Source: Harmothoe impar (lineage: Eukaryota > Annelida > Polychaeta > Phyllodocida > Polynoidae). Taken from it: 64,000 bases of DNA. Below, piece by piece: positions 19,906 to 30,350 of this stretch. The position numbers were made by a program, and so were the translations under genes. The stretch spans positions 15,739,166-15,803,165 of the forward strand of contig OX381717.1 of NCBI GenBank assembly GCA_947462335.1, in the 5' to 3' direction. The notes below the pieces were generated by a model. That model saw only the letters and a list, made by a program, of their open reading frames with translations, was not told the DNA's origin and made no database searches. Positions within the stretch are counted from its first letter, which is position 1, and every line of letters starts with the position of its first letter.

Positions 19906-20121
19906 CCCAGGTGGGTGCGTAAAACACAGGTTACGGCACCCCCGCCTACAAAGAAGACTAGAAAAGCAACGCCAGCTAGAAAAGTCGATGGTAGGAAGAA
20001 AAAGAAGAAGTTAGTTACTGAAAAGGGAACGAGGGAGGTTCCTACAGTAATTGAGAAGAAGAAACCCCAAGGACCCATACGTAGAAGTGCTCGTATAGCG
20101 GGTCGAGGTGCTGTTACGTAA
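19906..20121 (+). CDS. Basic tail in pol frame after a TAA
   Basis: After the pol TAA (19903-19905) the same frame stays open for about 71 codons. It encodes a very basic tail (PTKKTRKATPARK, DGRKKKKK, IRRSARIAGR). An RRSARIA-type motif is a usual end of gypsy integrases, so this is probably the original Pol C-terminus cut off by a stop mutation or reached by readthrough. A separate small protein is less likely. Confidence 0.5.
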   Translation, partial: PRWVRKTQVTAPPPTKKTRKATPARKVDGRKKKKKLVTEKGTREVPTVIEKKKPQGPIRRSARIAGRGAVT

Positions 20122-21066
20122 GAGCGGCGGGGCTGGGTTTGTTTGTTGTGGTTACCCGAAATAGTTCGGGTCTCCAAGGACTTACCCGGTAAACCCCGGA
20201 AAGTTGCGTAACTGGTGCTAATTGTCAAAAACACAACGAGAAATACCGGATTTTATTCTTTAGTCTTTGTGACGGGAATAATGGTGAAATTGACCAGTAG
20301 ATGGCATTGGGGTACCCAACGTTCTGCTTTACTAAAGTTAGTTTTGAATGTTTACATGCTATGGTCTGTGAGTTGGTTTCCCATTTAGTACTTGTCGTGA
20401 TGGTTTCGGATTAAAATCCAATCAAACCTAGTCAGTAATTTTTCTAAGGATAAATATGAGGATCCTAGTAAGAAATATTATGTAGAAAGTACGGGTGTAG
20501 AACTCGTTACAACAACATGAGAATGGGACTCATACGTATTCCGAATTTGTTCGGACAACCAAAGAAATTTACTTTGACACGTATTTTTTTATAATGTTTG
20601 TTTAAACAGCGTTCTAAAAGTTCATAAGCTACAAATAATACAGCCGTGACGAACTAAAGAATTGCTATTACTTGAAATGATGTGTAAAATACAATCCGAG
20701 AGAACCCGGCGAAGATTGCAACTACTACGCAGTTTACTCCGCCACCCGGTTTTCTTTGGATAATACCGGATAACTTCTTCGGGAAGGGCTATCCGGTACC
20801 CGTGATCCTTTGCGCTTGGATGCGCACGCATGCTGGTTTGGCGCGGAAAGCGTCAGTCCTGCACATACCGTTGGAGAGGGTGGATGCGAAGGCACCTCTC
20901 TCCGCGTATGTAATCACCGGTTAGAACATCTACATGTGAGGGAGAGAGGAGACACTAAAGTGAGGTAGTACAGGAGGACACTTTTGTAACAATTTTCCTG
21001 ATTCTACTACTCATTTAAGCTCATTTTTAGAGTGGGCTCCTCTGGGCCGCCCTCTGTGTAGTTATC
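20122..21066 (+). other. Noncoding spacer between pol and ORF3, with splice acceptors
   Basis: About 0.95 kb with no convincing ORF. Near its end, TTAAGCTCATTTTTAG (AG at 21029-21030) and CCCTCTGTGTAG (AG at 21060-21061) look like splice acceptors with pyrimidine-rich leads. The second lies six bases before the ORF3 ATG. Confidence 0.55.
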
Positions 21067-24000
21067 ATGGCGGATAACTATCCGTCGGGAGACTCCCATA
21101 GAAGGAGTCACTCGACGGAGGTTACCCCTCTGTCGCAGGAACAGAGAGAATTGTTAGCTTTGGGGGACCTGGAGTCAACAGCTCCGGTCGATTATGATCT
21201 TCCAAAACGATTTCGGGATGCAGATTTACCTAAATTCGTGTATCAACCACCGGCTAAGATGAAGAATAGGGGTGTGAAACGCCGAAATCACAGTAATATC
21301 TCGGAGATAAGGAGAACTGAAAAGGTTAAAACCACACAGTATCTCCTAGCTCGGGGAGAACATGTAAGGAAACTGGTAGATATGGGTTTATCAGTGGCGC
21401 AGGCTAGGGGGTTCGTGTCAGGGCCGGGGTTAAAAGGACTCGAGGCCGGGGGATTTCCCTTGTTCCAGGTTGGGAATATTGCGTCACCACCTACTTCGGG
21501 AGTGACCCGGACTGACCCGAATATGCCCGGGATACCGGTGCACTCGGTCAGTGACGTTCCAGTGGGCGCTCCGTGGGGTGCTATGTCGTATGACCGTGCG
21601 GATGGTTTACATCCGGTGCATGGTAACTTTGTACCCGATTGGAATGCCCCTACACAGTCAACTCCGGAACGTATTCCAAACATGGCAGTAATGCATTTAG
21701 CAGCTAAATTCGAGAAATTTAAGCCGGATGCAGTGATTCCCGGGAGTAAGATATGCAGGAGGGCATACATCCAAGAGTTGGACAAGTTCAACGAGAAGAA
21801 ATGTACTAAACTATTCAGATCTCCTTCCGATAATTCTAAGTCCAGACCCTATGTAGGGGAGGTTACTGGGGAGATAGGGAGCCGAGCTAGGCTACCATCC
21901 TACGAAGATACAGAGAGGGATATGGAGTTCTGGTTAGAGCATACTAGTTCAGGGGCACATCAAGCGTACAAGTTCTGGGATGAGGTTATAAAGCAAAGTA
22001 TGGGGACATACAGGGCTGCCGACCTCTCCAACGAGGATAGAGATCGGTTGAAATGGGCCTGGATGACATTTGTCCCGCCAGGTATGCCTACTTATAAACC
22101 TGGTAGAGGTTGGAGAATAGGTTCGGGGCAATGCCCATTCAATGAGTGTATGGATAGAAATCCAATAGCTGAGTATTTGGACCTGTACCAGTTCGCACGA
22201 CATCTAGTGGAGTTCCACGCGCACTCCAAAGTGATGTGGCAGTGCCGGGCCAAGTCTAATCGCTCAGTTAAATGTATGAAAGATGGTGAACCTTTCAGCA
22301 CATCTAGAAAGGGTTGTATGGTAAGGCATTTAGTGGATGTACACCATATGAAGGCTGAAACTGCCATGTCCAATCTAGATATTCTCGAGAATAGTCCGGA
22401 GGCCTTAGGACTCACGGACAGAGAAAAGTGTGTGAGGGTACCACAGGGGTTGGCATACACCTTGGTGTTCAACCATAACCCGAGAAGGTTGTGGTTGAAT
22501 CGAAAGGCGTGGCCATACTACATTCAGGACTTTCCAGAGAAAGCCTCTGATTATCGTAGTAAAATGGAGTTGGCCACTCCTCCTAAAGGTAAAATGCTGT
22601 CTGAAGGTAAAACTGTGGACCATGGAGTGTACACTCCTGTCTTGGTTACCTTAGGAGAGATGCGGACCACAGGTTCAGAGGAGTCCTCAGCTTCTGCTGG
22701 GTTAGACTCATCACCTGACGGCCGATCGACCCCAACCAAAAGACGTGCTCCAGGGTCTTCCTGTGGGTTTAGTAGGAACACTACTGAATCCAACAAGGAG
22801 GGCTCTGGCGGATCATTACTGAGGGTTGCTGTTAGCCCAAGGCTAGCCATAGAGGAGAAATTGGTAAATGACCTGTTGGCTTCTCCTGTAGAGGAGGAGG
22901 ATGACTGTGTATTTGTGGGAGAGGAGGTAATACCTCCTACCACAATCTCTGAAGCTAGAGGGAACCCGGGAGTGTCAAGGAAGATATTAAAGACAGAAAA
23001 TACTTCTACTGATAGTCAAGGGTATGTAACAGGGAAGATAGAGTCAGTAAGTGGGAAAGACGATTCCAAATCTAAAATGACCTATAGAACGATTGATTTC
23101 CAATCTGAGGGAGATGATTGGGTGGACCAAAAATTCACCCCACCCGCAGGCAGGGTTCAATCAAGTAAAATAGAGATGAGGAAGGAACAGGAGATTGGTC
23201 GTAGACTATCCTCCGTTCCATCACCATCTACCTGTATGGGGGGTCTCTCACTAAACTCTCCATCATCTGGAGTGGGTGAGGAAGATATCTCTTTGGAGTC
23301 GGTCCCTCTGCCTAAGCTGACTGGTGATATTGATCACCCTGAGAATATAAGTATCAGGAATCTTCTGAAAGAACAGTATGTCACTGGACTTAAAAGTTCA
23401 TTTGACACACTGGATCTCGCTTGTCAACTAGCTCTGCAAGGAGCTAGGGCTCAAGCTGAGCAATTGGTAAAAGAAAGTCGTTTGGCCGAATTAGAGAAAG
23501 TGGAGACTGCTAAAGCAGAACTCCTATCTAAAATGTCCAAAATGACTGAGGAGAATGAAGCCCTCAAAAGACAGTTGGGACAACGAGATGACATGGTAGC
23601 AACCTCAAGCAGAATAGTAGATGATTTGAGATTGAATATTGAAAAATCTCGTATGGAAAGTCAATTTTTAATTGATGATCTCAAAGTCAAGTTGGATCGC
23701 AGTAAGGATATGGTCAGTTCTGCTGAACATAAGCTAACTGCTGCCAGGACTGAAATTAGTCTAAAAATCAAAATTATTCGGAAGTTAGAACACGAAATTG
23801 GTGGTCTAACAGAAGAATTTTCTAGCTATAGAAAGGAAGCTCAGCAGAACGATGACTTCTATGAAGAGTTGGCTGAGTTTTTCGAAGACTGCTATGAGAT
23901 ACCATTGTCAAGTTGGTACGACGAGAGTGTGTACAGGGTTGAACGGGGTTCTGCCCCTCTTCCCTTAGGATTTGACGGTGATGCATACGCACAAAGGTTG

Positions 24001-24843
24001 AGAGCTGACTCCAGGGCTAGTAATACCCCTAGGAGTCCTCCACCTCTATCTACAGAAGACGAGACGCACCTGGCCGACTGCAGTTACGTGGCTGCCACCT
24101 CCATGGCCTGTGGGTCATCGGAGTTGGTTCCTGTGACGTCTGTTCCTAAGACGTCCGTGGCTGTGACGTCTGTTCCTAAGACGTCCGTGGCTGTGACGTC
24201 TGTTCCTGTGTCACCTGTCTCGGTGACATCTGTTGCTGTGACATCTACCTCTGTGTCGTCTGATGCTAAGACGATGCAGTATACTACAATGGGGGTGGAC
24301 ACAACCGTGTCTTCCTTTGAGATTATGGATACTCCAGCCGGGGTGTCCACTCTAGCGAGGATGGTGGTGAATGAACTGCAGGCAGAGTCATATAACTCGA
24401 CTCCTGTCTCAACACCAATACTCGACACCACCTCTTGTCAGTCACCTTGCCAGATAACGGAAAGTGAGACTAGAGAGGCGGTTCAGATACTGATGGAGCT
24501 GAACGATGCAATTGCAGAGGCTGACCTACGTCTGTCTATCCGTGATGCTGAGGCGCTTATGGCTCCTGAAAACGAACTTGAACAATCCATGATGGTGGAT
24601 CCTCCAATGGACCTACCTGTGACGACTGGTTCTATGTCTAGGAACCATCGTCCATCTACCCTGGACATTCCTGTATCCATGGCGAGTGTACCTATGGGTA
24701 CTCAAGTGCATTTTCCTAACCCTGATGCTTTGCAGCTAGGGTCTGGGATGGACATATCCATTGAGATGAGTGACAATCGATCTAGTGAATGCATGTCTCC
24801 AGTGTCCAGAAATGAAGAACTTTTGCTGAGTGGCGAGTCATAA
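21067..24843 (+). CDS. Gypsy element ORF3, zinc-finger/coiled-coil protein of unknown function
   Basis: This is a 1258-codon ORF with a strong start context (A at -3, G at +4). I do not recognise a family. There is no signal peptide, no membrane segment and no fusion peptide, so it does not look like an envelope. Residues about 356-447 form two Cys/His clusters that resemble C2H2 fingers with long linkers (CPFNEC...HLVEFHAH and CRAK...KGCMVRHLVDVHH). A serine/proline/acid-rich middle follows, then a long heptad-like coiled coil (about residues 774-928, with EENEALKRQLGQRDD). The C-terminal third is low-complexity Thr/Ser/Val with internal repeats. It could bind nucleic acid or chromatin, or counter host silencing; these are guesses. 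Translation would need a spliced or internally initiated RNA. Confidence 0.85.
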   Translation: MADNYPSGDSHRRSHSTEVTPLSQEQRELLALGDLESTAPVDYDLPKRFRDADLPKFVYQPPAKMKNRGVKRRNHSNISEIRRTEKVKTTQYLLARGEHVRKLVDMGLSVAQARGFVSGPGLKGLEAGGFPLFQVGNIASPPTSGVTRTDPNMPGIPVHSVSDVPVGAPWGAMSYDRADGLHPVHGNFVPDWNAPTQSTPERIPNMAVMHLAAKFEKFKPDAVIPGSKICRRAYIQELDKFNEKKCTKLFRSPSDNSKSRPYVGEVTGEIGSRARLPSYEDTERDMEFWLEHTSSGAHQAYKFWDEVIKQSMGTYRAADLSNEDRDRLKWAWMTFVPPGMPTYKPGRGWRIGSGQCPFNECMDRNPIAEYLDLYQFARHLVEFHAHSKVMWQCRAKSNRSVKCMKDGEPFSTSRKGCMVRHLVDVHHMKAETAMSNLDILENSPEALGLTDREKCVRVPQGLAYTLVFNHNPRRLWLNRKAWPYYIQDFPEKASDYRSKMELATPPKGKMLSEGKTVDHGVYTPVLVTLGEMRTTGSEESSASAGLDSSPDGRSTPTKRRAPGSSCGFSRNTTESNKEGSGGSLLRVAVSPRLAIEEKLVNDLLASPVEEEDDCVFVGEEVIPPTTISEARGNPGVSRKILKTENTSTDSQGYVTGKIESVSGKDDSKSKMTYRTIDFQSEGDDWVDQKFTPPAGRVQSSKIEMRKEQEIGRRLSSVPSPSTCMGGLSLNSPSSGVGEEDISLESVPLPKLTGDIDHPENISIRNLLKEQYVTGLKSSFDTLDLACQLALQGARAQAEQLVKESRLAELEKVETAKAELLSKMSKMTEENEALKRQLGQRDDMVATSSRIVDDLRLNIEKSRMESQFLIDDLKVKLDRSKDMVSSAEHKLTAARTEISLKIKIIRKLEHEIGGLTEEFSSYRKEAQQNDDFYEELAEFFEDCYEIPLSSWYDESVYRVERGSAPLPLGFDGDAYAQRLRADSRASNTPRSPPPLSTEDETHLADCSYVAATSMACGSSELVPVTSVPKTSVAVTSVPKTSVAVTSVPVSPVSVTSVAVTSTSVSSDAKTMQYTTMGVDTTVSSFEIMDTPAGVSTLARMVVNELQAESYNSTPVSTPILDTTSCQSPCQITESETREAVQILMELNDAIAEADLRLSIRDAEALMAPENELEQSMMVDPPMDLPVTTGSMSRNHRPSTLDIPVSMASVPMGTQVHFPNPDALQLGSGMDISIEMSDNRSSECMSPVSRNEELLLSGES
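24133..24260 (+). repeat. Coding tandem repeat in ORF3
   Basis: Two perfect 30-bp units beginning GTGACGTCTGTTCCTAAG (24133 and 24163) are followed by degenerate ones, encoding VTSVPKTSVA-type repeats. The unit keeps frame, so copy number can vary without breaking ORF3. Confidence 0.85.
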
Positions 24844-26335
24844 AAACATTCCCAGTTGCAGCATATATGGAACCTCTACCATGTGTCGTCATCAAGGTTG
24901 AACTTTTGCAGTAGTGGGGTTATTAATACACCACGGACCGTATGATGCTTTATACCATAGACTATGGGTCACAGGATGACTATATGTACATATATATTTA
25001 TGAAAGACTGAGATGACATGAACAGTGGATCATTATCACCTATTTATGAAAAGACTTTGATATGATCTAGGTTTGCAGTTGTCGTCATATAAGAAACTGT
25101 TAAAACCATCACCAAAGAGTGTTCTATTTTGCCATAAGACAGTATTTGTAAAACGGGTTCTGTTTGATTTGATGACATGTGCTATAGGTATGATTATTGT
25201 ATGCCGATTGTGATACTCTGAATTAACTGTCCAATAAGTAAAGGTATGAGGGACTGGATCCTGATGATACCTACTGAGATGGAAGGTTGCTTGACTGCAT
25301 TCGTACTATGTGTAGATCTGTGGTAATAACATATCAATGAACCTGAAAAACGTAAAATTTATTCAGGTACTAGGAGTGGAAATTACGTAAGTTGTTATGG
25401 AGATCCGTAGGCTACCGTTGATTACTTTCAGAAGGAAGGTATCGAGTGAGGAGCCGGATCATTCTATTTTTCAGCTTGCTGCGTTTTTGATCTTTGAACT
25501 AAGTGTGGAGACTAATTCTCCCTGAAACGTTGAGATATGTTGCCATGACACTTGATCTGATTGCTTTCAGTATTCCTATATGGAGAGTGTCACTTGTGTT
25601 ATTGTGTAGAGTACGCCGAAAAGGACACCTAGGTGACCATGGTGCATAAGGTTTTGGAGACCTTGATTGGATTGAAAACTGCATTTACCGGATCTACGCT
25701 ATATGTTCATTTATTCCAAAAATATTGATCTTTCAAACCTTACTCTGGCACGTAAAGCGAGTGAGTCTATTCAAATAGACGGGTTGGGTCAAGGTTTACT
25801 ATAAAGTCGACACTTGCCACCTTTTTGTTTCCAATATGTCTTGTACTAAAAATTGGTAACTTTTAAGGAGAAGTGCTCATATTTGATCTGTATGTATACG
25901 ATACCTGTTGTAACAAATCGTTTTCGATGAGACATGGTTAGTATGCGATAAATATGTCTTAAGAGTTTTATATATTTTTTTATGATATATAGTCAAGTTT
26001 GTTTTTATAGGGCTTGACTGGCTGTGTGGAGTTTATCCTCTTAGTCCCATAAATCATGACTGTTATTGAAGGATGATACTCGATTATTGTGTAACTGGAT
26101 CCTGATGGTTGATATGATTGACGTTAATATCAAAAAGGATGAATACATATCTATGATACCCAAGAAATATATTAGTGTTTCTGATAGAAAGAGTTACGCT
26201 TGCCTCCACTATGTATGTGTTTGGAGACAATATATTTGTTTTTTTGGGTTGTTTGGAGATAAAATTTGTCATTGTATCAAGGTAGTATAATAATACTGCA
26301 CTTTGTGCTGCTATTTAGACGCTATGATATTGTCT
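24844..26335 (+). other. Long 3' noncoding region of the gypsy element
   Basis: About 1.5 kb of AT-rich sequence between ORF3 and the polypurine tract. Open frames are short and I see no domain in them. Confidence 0.6.
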
Positions 26336-26347
26336 GAAGGGGGGTAG
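26336..26347 (+). other. Polypurine tract
   Basis: GAAGGGGGGTAG lies directly against the 3' LTR, where plus-strand DNA synthesis would be primed. Confidence 0.8.
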
Positions 26348-27125
26348 TGTAGTGGGTCGCCGCTGTACTATTTCTATGGAACCAGTTGGAGTTATATTTG
26401 GTATATGTGTTGTCGTGTATCCAGGCCGCACTCCTGTCTACTGCCGAGTATAAGGTTATATAAGCCCACCTGAGGAATGGTGGAGCGCGGCCTGGTTATG
26501 TGCATTGAGCCGTGACCGCCACGTGTCACCCGACATATCTCGGGTACGGTGTCGGCTCGGATGCACCGGCGCGTGGTTACCCGGAGTTCCTCGGGAACTC
26601 AAGTGTTTACGAGTAATGGAGAGAATTACATAACGACCAGTACATAAGACCTGGGGTTCTGCTAATCGAGGACCCAGTCTTGCTGCGCACCTCGGCCAGC
26701 TTGGCTGCTCCACAACAGAGCTTCCCCGAACTCTGTTGTACCTTTTAGGCCTAGTCCTGTCGCTGCTTCCACCTTGGTCACCCTGCGTCTTTCTCTGTTC
26801 CACCCTCTGGGGGAACTAGAGGAGATAGACGCACTGGTGTACAACTCCGGGTACAGAACTCCCTCTGGGGGAGTCTGATCCAAGTGGAGTTAACCAAGAT
26901 GGAAGAGAGCCTTGGAACTCGGGAATTATGTACTAGACCGTGAGCGTATACCTCCTGTATGTTCATATGACCACTGGTGTTCAGAAGCCTATTTGATTAT
27001 TGCTATCCGTCTGTATGATTACGAGCCGTATGTCAGAATGAATAAAGTGTAATTTCTGAACAACCTATTTTCGAATCTGGAGTTTTTCATAGCAGATGTC
27101 TATCTTAGAATAGCCAACAGCTACA
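26348..27125 (+). repeat. 3' LTR
   Basis: Right-hand copy of the 778-bp LTR, offset 14,203 from the left copy, with the same TATA box (26457-26463) and AATAAA (27041-27046). Confidence 0.95.
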
Positions 27126-27298
27126 ATATTATACCAGCATCAGAGAAGCCCATATTACGCAGTGAGCACTGTAGGTGTTCCAAACTTAAACAGAACATCT
27201 GTTCATCAATGTTAATACTTGTGGCGTATTGATACTGATACCTCTTTATAATTTTGTCTCAGTGGGCTATCATATTTCAATGCACTGTATTGTTTCAG

Positions 27299-28401
27299 AA
27301 ATCATGTGCTTGGCCTGTCTGGTGGTTTAGATGACATTGGAGGAGTGCAGTGGCCTCTAGCTCTGTGTCTGCTCCTAGCCTGGATCCTGGTTGTGCTAGG
27401 ACTCAGCATGGGAACCAAGTCATGGGGGAAGGTATGCCACAATCATGTACACCTCTTGAAATGATTAAACCTGTTGACTATCAGTTTTCATATGTGGCAG
27501 TAGAACATAGGCAACCCAATATTTCTCCACCAGTTTATTGTATTATAATTGACCATAAACTGACATAACAGGTCAATGAAATGGAAGATTAGCAAATGTT
27601 GACAATAACCACATGGCATAAATACCACTTTTCTCATTAGTTGAGTTACATGACAACACTGCTACCATACTTGGTGATGTTAGCCTTACTGATACAAGCA
27701 TGCCTGAAGACAGGGGCTGGAGATGGTATCCTCTACTTTATAACTCCTGTATGGACCAGACTGGCAAATGCGCAGGTAATGTTTTAAGGCCTAGTAGCAG
27801 TTTCAGGCAGCATATTTGTTAGTGGGTTCAATAGGTGATTTGGGAATAGAGCATACAGCCTCCAAAATCCATTCAAAATCAGTTTTAATAAAGCTTTTGC
27901 CAAATATATACCATATTTGATGTAAGCGCCCTCTCCCTCATAAGCACCTCCACCCCTTTTTCAGATATTTCCAGAAATTCTTTAATGTATTTTTCCGATT
28001 TTATTACTGATTTTCACACCTGTGTTTTACATGGAGCACTTCACACCTGTGCAGGTGTTAAGGTCAAGCCAAGTGTGAAATAATAGGGGTGTGCAGAACC
28101 CTTCTAGAGGCTCATGAGGTCTGTACAATGAGTGTATATTACAGCCTTGGGCGTGTTTATTATAATGAATATTTTGAGGCTAATTTTTCAACTTAGAATA
28201 ATTTTTTAAGCACCCAGGGTGCTTATTATACTGAATACGGTATTCAAAATATCCATACTCTAAAGCACTATGTGACCTTTAATGGTTAAACATCTAGGTA
28301 TGGAGTGATGCAGCCGTTCAAGTCTTCTTTTCTTTGGGCTGTGGCTGGGGGAACTTCATCACTATGGGTAAACACAACCCGTTCAAGAACAACCCTATTA
28401 T
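27299..28401 (+). CDS. SLC6-family transporter, exons for TM4-TM6
   Basis: Three exons: 27299-27431 (loop 2 end and TM4: [20 protein letters not shown], ending at KSWGK), 27641-27775 (TM5: [20 protein letters not shown], then [13 protein letters not shown]) and 28298-28401 (TM6: [19 protein letters not shown], then [10 protein letters not shown]). Splice phases join cleanly (0, 0) and the last exon ends in phase 2. The first of these exons needs two bases from an upstream exon, whereas exon 3 at 11831 ends with one. At least one loop-2 exon is therefore missing or unrecognised between them, in the interval that holds the LTR retrotransposon. The TM6 unwound region reads SLGCGWGN, near the usual SLGxGxG substrate-site motif. 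Confidence 0.88.
27908..28243. mobile_element. Short inverted-repeat element, TACCGTATTTGA family
   Basis: The left end ATACCATATTTGATGTAAGCGCC and right end GGTGCTTATTATACTGAATACGGTAT are inverted relatives. The same ends occur at 46049-46170. The interior is noncoding. It lies in an SLC6 intron. Confidence 0.6.
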
Positions 28402-28681
28402 GTAAGCCGAAATGATTCATAATATAATACACACTGTTTGGTCATATCTGATTATGACCATGCAGAAATTGTATATACAGTAAAACTTGGTTACAACAAA
28501 CTTCCTTACAACGAATTTTGGTTACAACAAACAAATTGCTCTTCCCCGATTTTCACCCATACATTCCTATAGTAAATTGACTTGGTTATAATGAAGTGCT
28601 GTTGGTATTAACTTGTTTATAACAAACTTTTTTTTTTACATTCAAGAATATAATTAACAATTTTAGGGGGATTATGTCCTG

Positions 28682-28783
28682 CACCATAATGTCCTTACAC
28701 TAGGGAGATGTCCTTACACTAGGGAGATGTCCCTACACTAGGAAGATGTCCCTACACTAGGAAGATGTCCCTACACTAATGAA
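28682..28783. repeat. 18-bp minisatellite
   Basis: About five to six copies of GATGTCCCTACACTAGGA with minor changes. Confidence 0.85.
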
Positions 28784-28799
28784 ATTGCTTCTCTAGGCG

Positions 28800-29215
28800 A
28801 CTGTATGAGATGGTGGGTGACCGTGGGAGGGGTAGGGCATCTGCAGCTCCCCCCCCCACCATCCTCTGGGCCGCTGTGGGGGGTGTTGTGCGGCTGTGGG
28901 AGGTGCTGGGCGATGGGGGGGGGGAGGTGCTGGGTGAGTAGGGGAGGTGGTGAGATCTCGACTATGGGAGATGAAGGGTTTCTATAACCTGCCTCCCCCA
29001 CCCTCTGTGTGGCTGTGGGAGGTGGTGGGCGACTGGGGGGGGGGGGGAGGGGGCAACTGGGGAAGGTGGTAGGCGACTGGGGAAGGTGGTGGGCGACTGG
29101 GGGAGGTGGTGAGCGACTGGGGGAGGTGATGGGCGACTATGGGAGGTCCAGGGCCTTTATGACTGTCCTCCTCCGCCCCCTAGGCGACTGTGGGAGGTGG
29201 TGAGCGAATGTGGGG
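28800..29215. repeat. G-rich degenerate tandem repeat
   Basis: Repeats of a unit like GGCGACTGGGGGAGGTGGTG with G-runs of up to 12. The long ORFs across it on both strands come from the repeat composition and are not genes. The G-runs on + could form quadruplexes. Confidence 0.75.
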
Positions 29216-30350
29216 AGTTGAAAGATATCACTAAACCTCATTAGAATGCTGGACTTGGTTATAACGAAATTTGGTTATAACGAAATTTTCACCTGGTCCC
29301 AAGGGATTCGTTATAACCAAGTTTTACTGATTGATAACACAATAGCAGTGTACTTCTTCTCAGCTAAACCAATGTTGAGCCATCTATTTCACTCATTACT
29401 TTAATTGTCTTAATCGAGGAGTGGTAATGCCGAAGATGAAAGTAATGAACAATGTAGACTTCCAGGGGAAAAGTGTCTTTTTTGGGAGGTACTCACATTA
29501 GTCATTTTCTTATGTCAACTCCTGAGTGCCCTTCTGCCACCAGCACCCCTACCTATACAGAAACAGTTTGACAGTCTTAAATAATGTAAGTGGCTATGTC
29601 ATCCACATTGTTATAACACAAGGTATTAAACTAGAACAGAGTGGGAAAAAAAACCTGAGAAATTACTTTGTTTTACAACATATAATAATAATGATGATGA
29701 GGAGAGATGAGATGTGCAATATGCTAATAATGATGTAGTTTTTGTTTATGTAACGTTCATAAAGCAGCGTGGATAGTCCCTTTTAATCGTTAGCTTGAAC
29801 TTCCATAGGGTTTCTATCTGTGTGAATTCCGGTCTTAGTTCATTCCAGCGGGCAATGCCTCTGTACAGAACACTGCGTAGCACTATAGGCCTCATAGAAT
29901 TTGATAGAAACATTAAATATGATCAATTTGGTGTACAATATGTATAGTCTCAACATATCTGTGTCAAATAATGCATGCACGTGTGTTAATTTGAACCAAC
30001 CTATTACGACCCCTTAATGATGTATCAACATCCACATGGTCCCTTATTTTTCGGGATTGACTAATCTTATTTCTAACATTAGCCATGACATTTCTACGGT
30101 GTTAAGTGAACTTCAACTCAGGGTCTAGGGTTAGGCCCAGGTATTCAAAGGTGTAGACTCAATCTAACAGTACATTATTCATCATAAACACAGGGTTAAT
30201 TTTATCACAATTGTTGTATATCATCCTTTTTTTTTTTTCATTAACAGTAAGGCTATTTAATTTACACCAGGTGGACAGCTTGTTGAGAGATGCTTGCATT
30301 TTATCAGGGCTTTGTACAGATATGACAGCATCGTCTGCATAAAGACATAT

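Larger units (their letters stand above)
12145..27125 (+). mobile_element. Giant Ty3/gypsy LTR retrotransposon with extra ORF3
   Basis: This 14,981-bp element has 778-bp LTRs, a primer-binding site directly after the left LTR and a polypurine tract directly before the right one. Coding order is a short N-terminal gag segment, gag, pol (protease-RT-RNase H-integrase, the Ty3/gypsy order) and a third ORF of 1258 codons. LTR ends are TGTAG...CTACA and the flanks share ATAT (12141-12144 and 27126-27129), a likely 4-bp target duplication. I noticed two LTR differences, so insertion is recent. It sits in an intron of the SLC6 gene in sense orientation. Most gypsy elements are 5-9 kb; the extra length comes from ORF3 and from long noncoding stretches on both sides of it. 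Confidence 0.93.
28478..29329. mobile_element. TIR element with CAGTAAAACTTGGTT ends
   Basis: The left end CAGTAAAACTTGGTTACAAC and right end GTTATAACCAAGTTTTACTG form terminal inverted repeats (one mismatch over the outer 18). TTGGTTATAACGAA-type subrepeats lie inside both ends. TA lies at the left flank, as expected for Tc1/mariner or pogo-type insertion. No transposase is present; the interior consists of an 18-bp minisatellite and G-rich repeats, so it is non-autonomous. Confidence 0.7.

Noticed and set aside
20622..20831. Minus-strand ORF in the pol-ORF3 spacer
   Set aside because: Short, no recognisable domain and antisense within the element leader of ORF3.
28771..29203. Glycine/proline-rich ORFs on both strands
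   Set aside because: Artefacts of the G-rich tandem repeat inside a TIR element.
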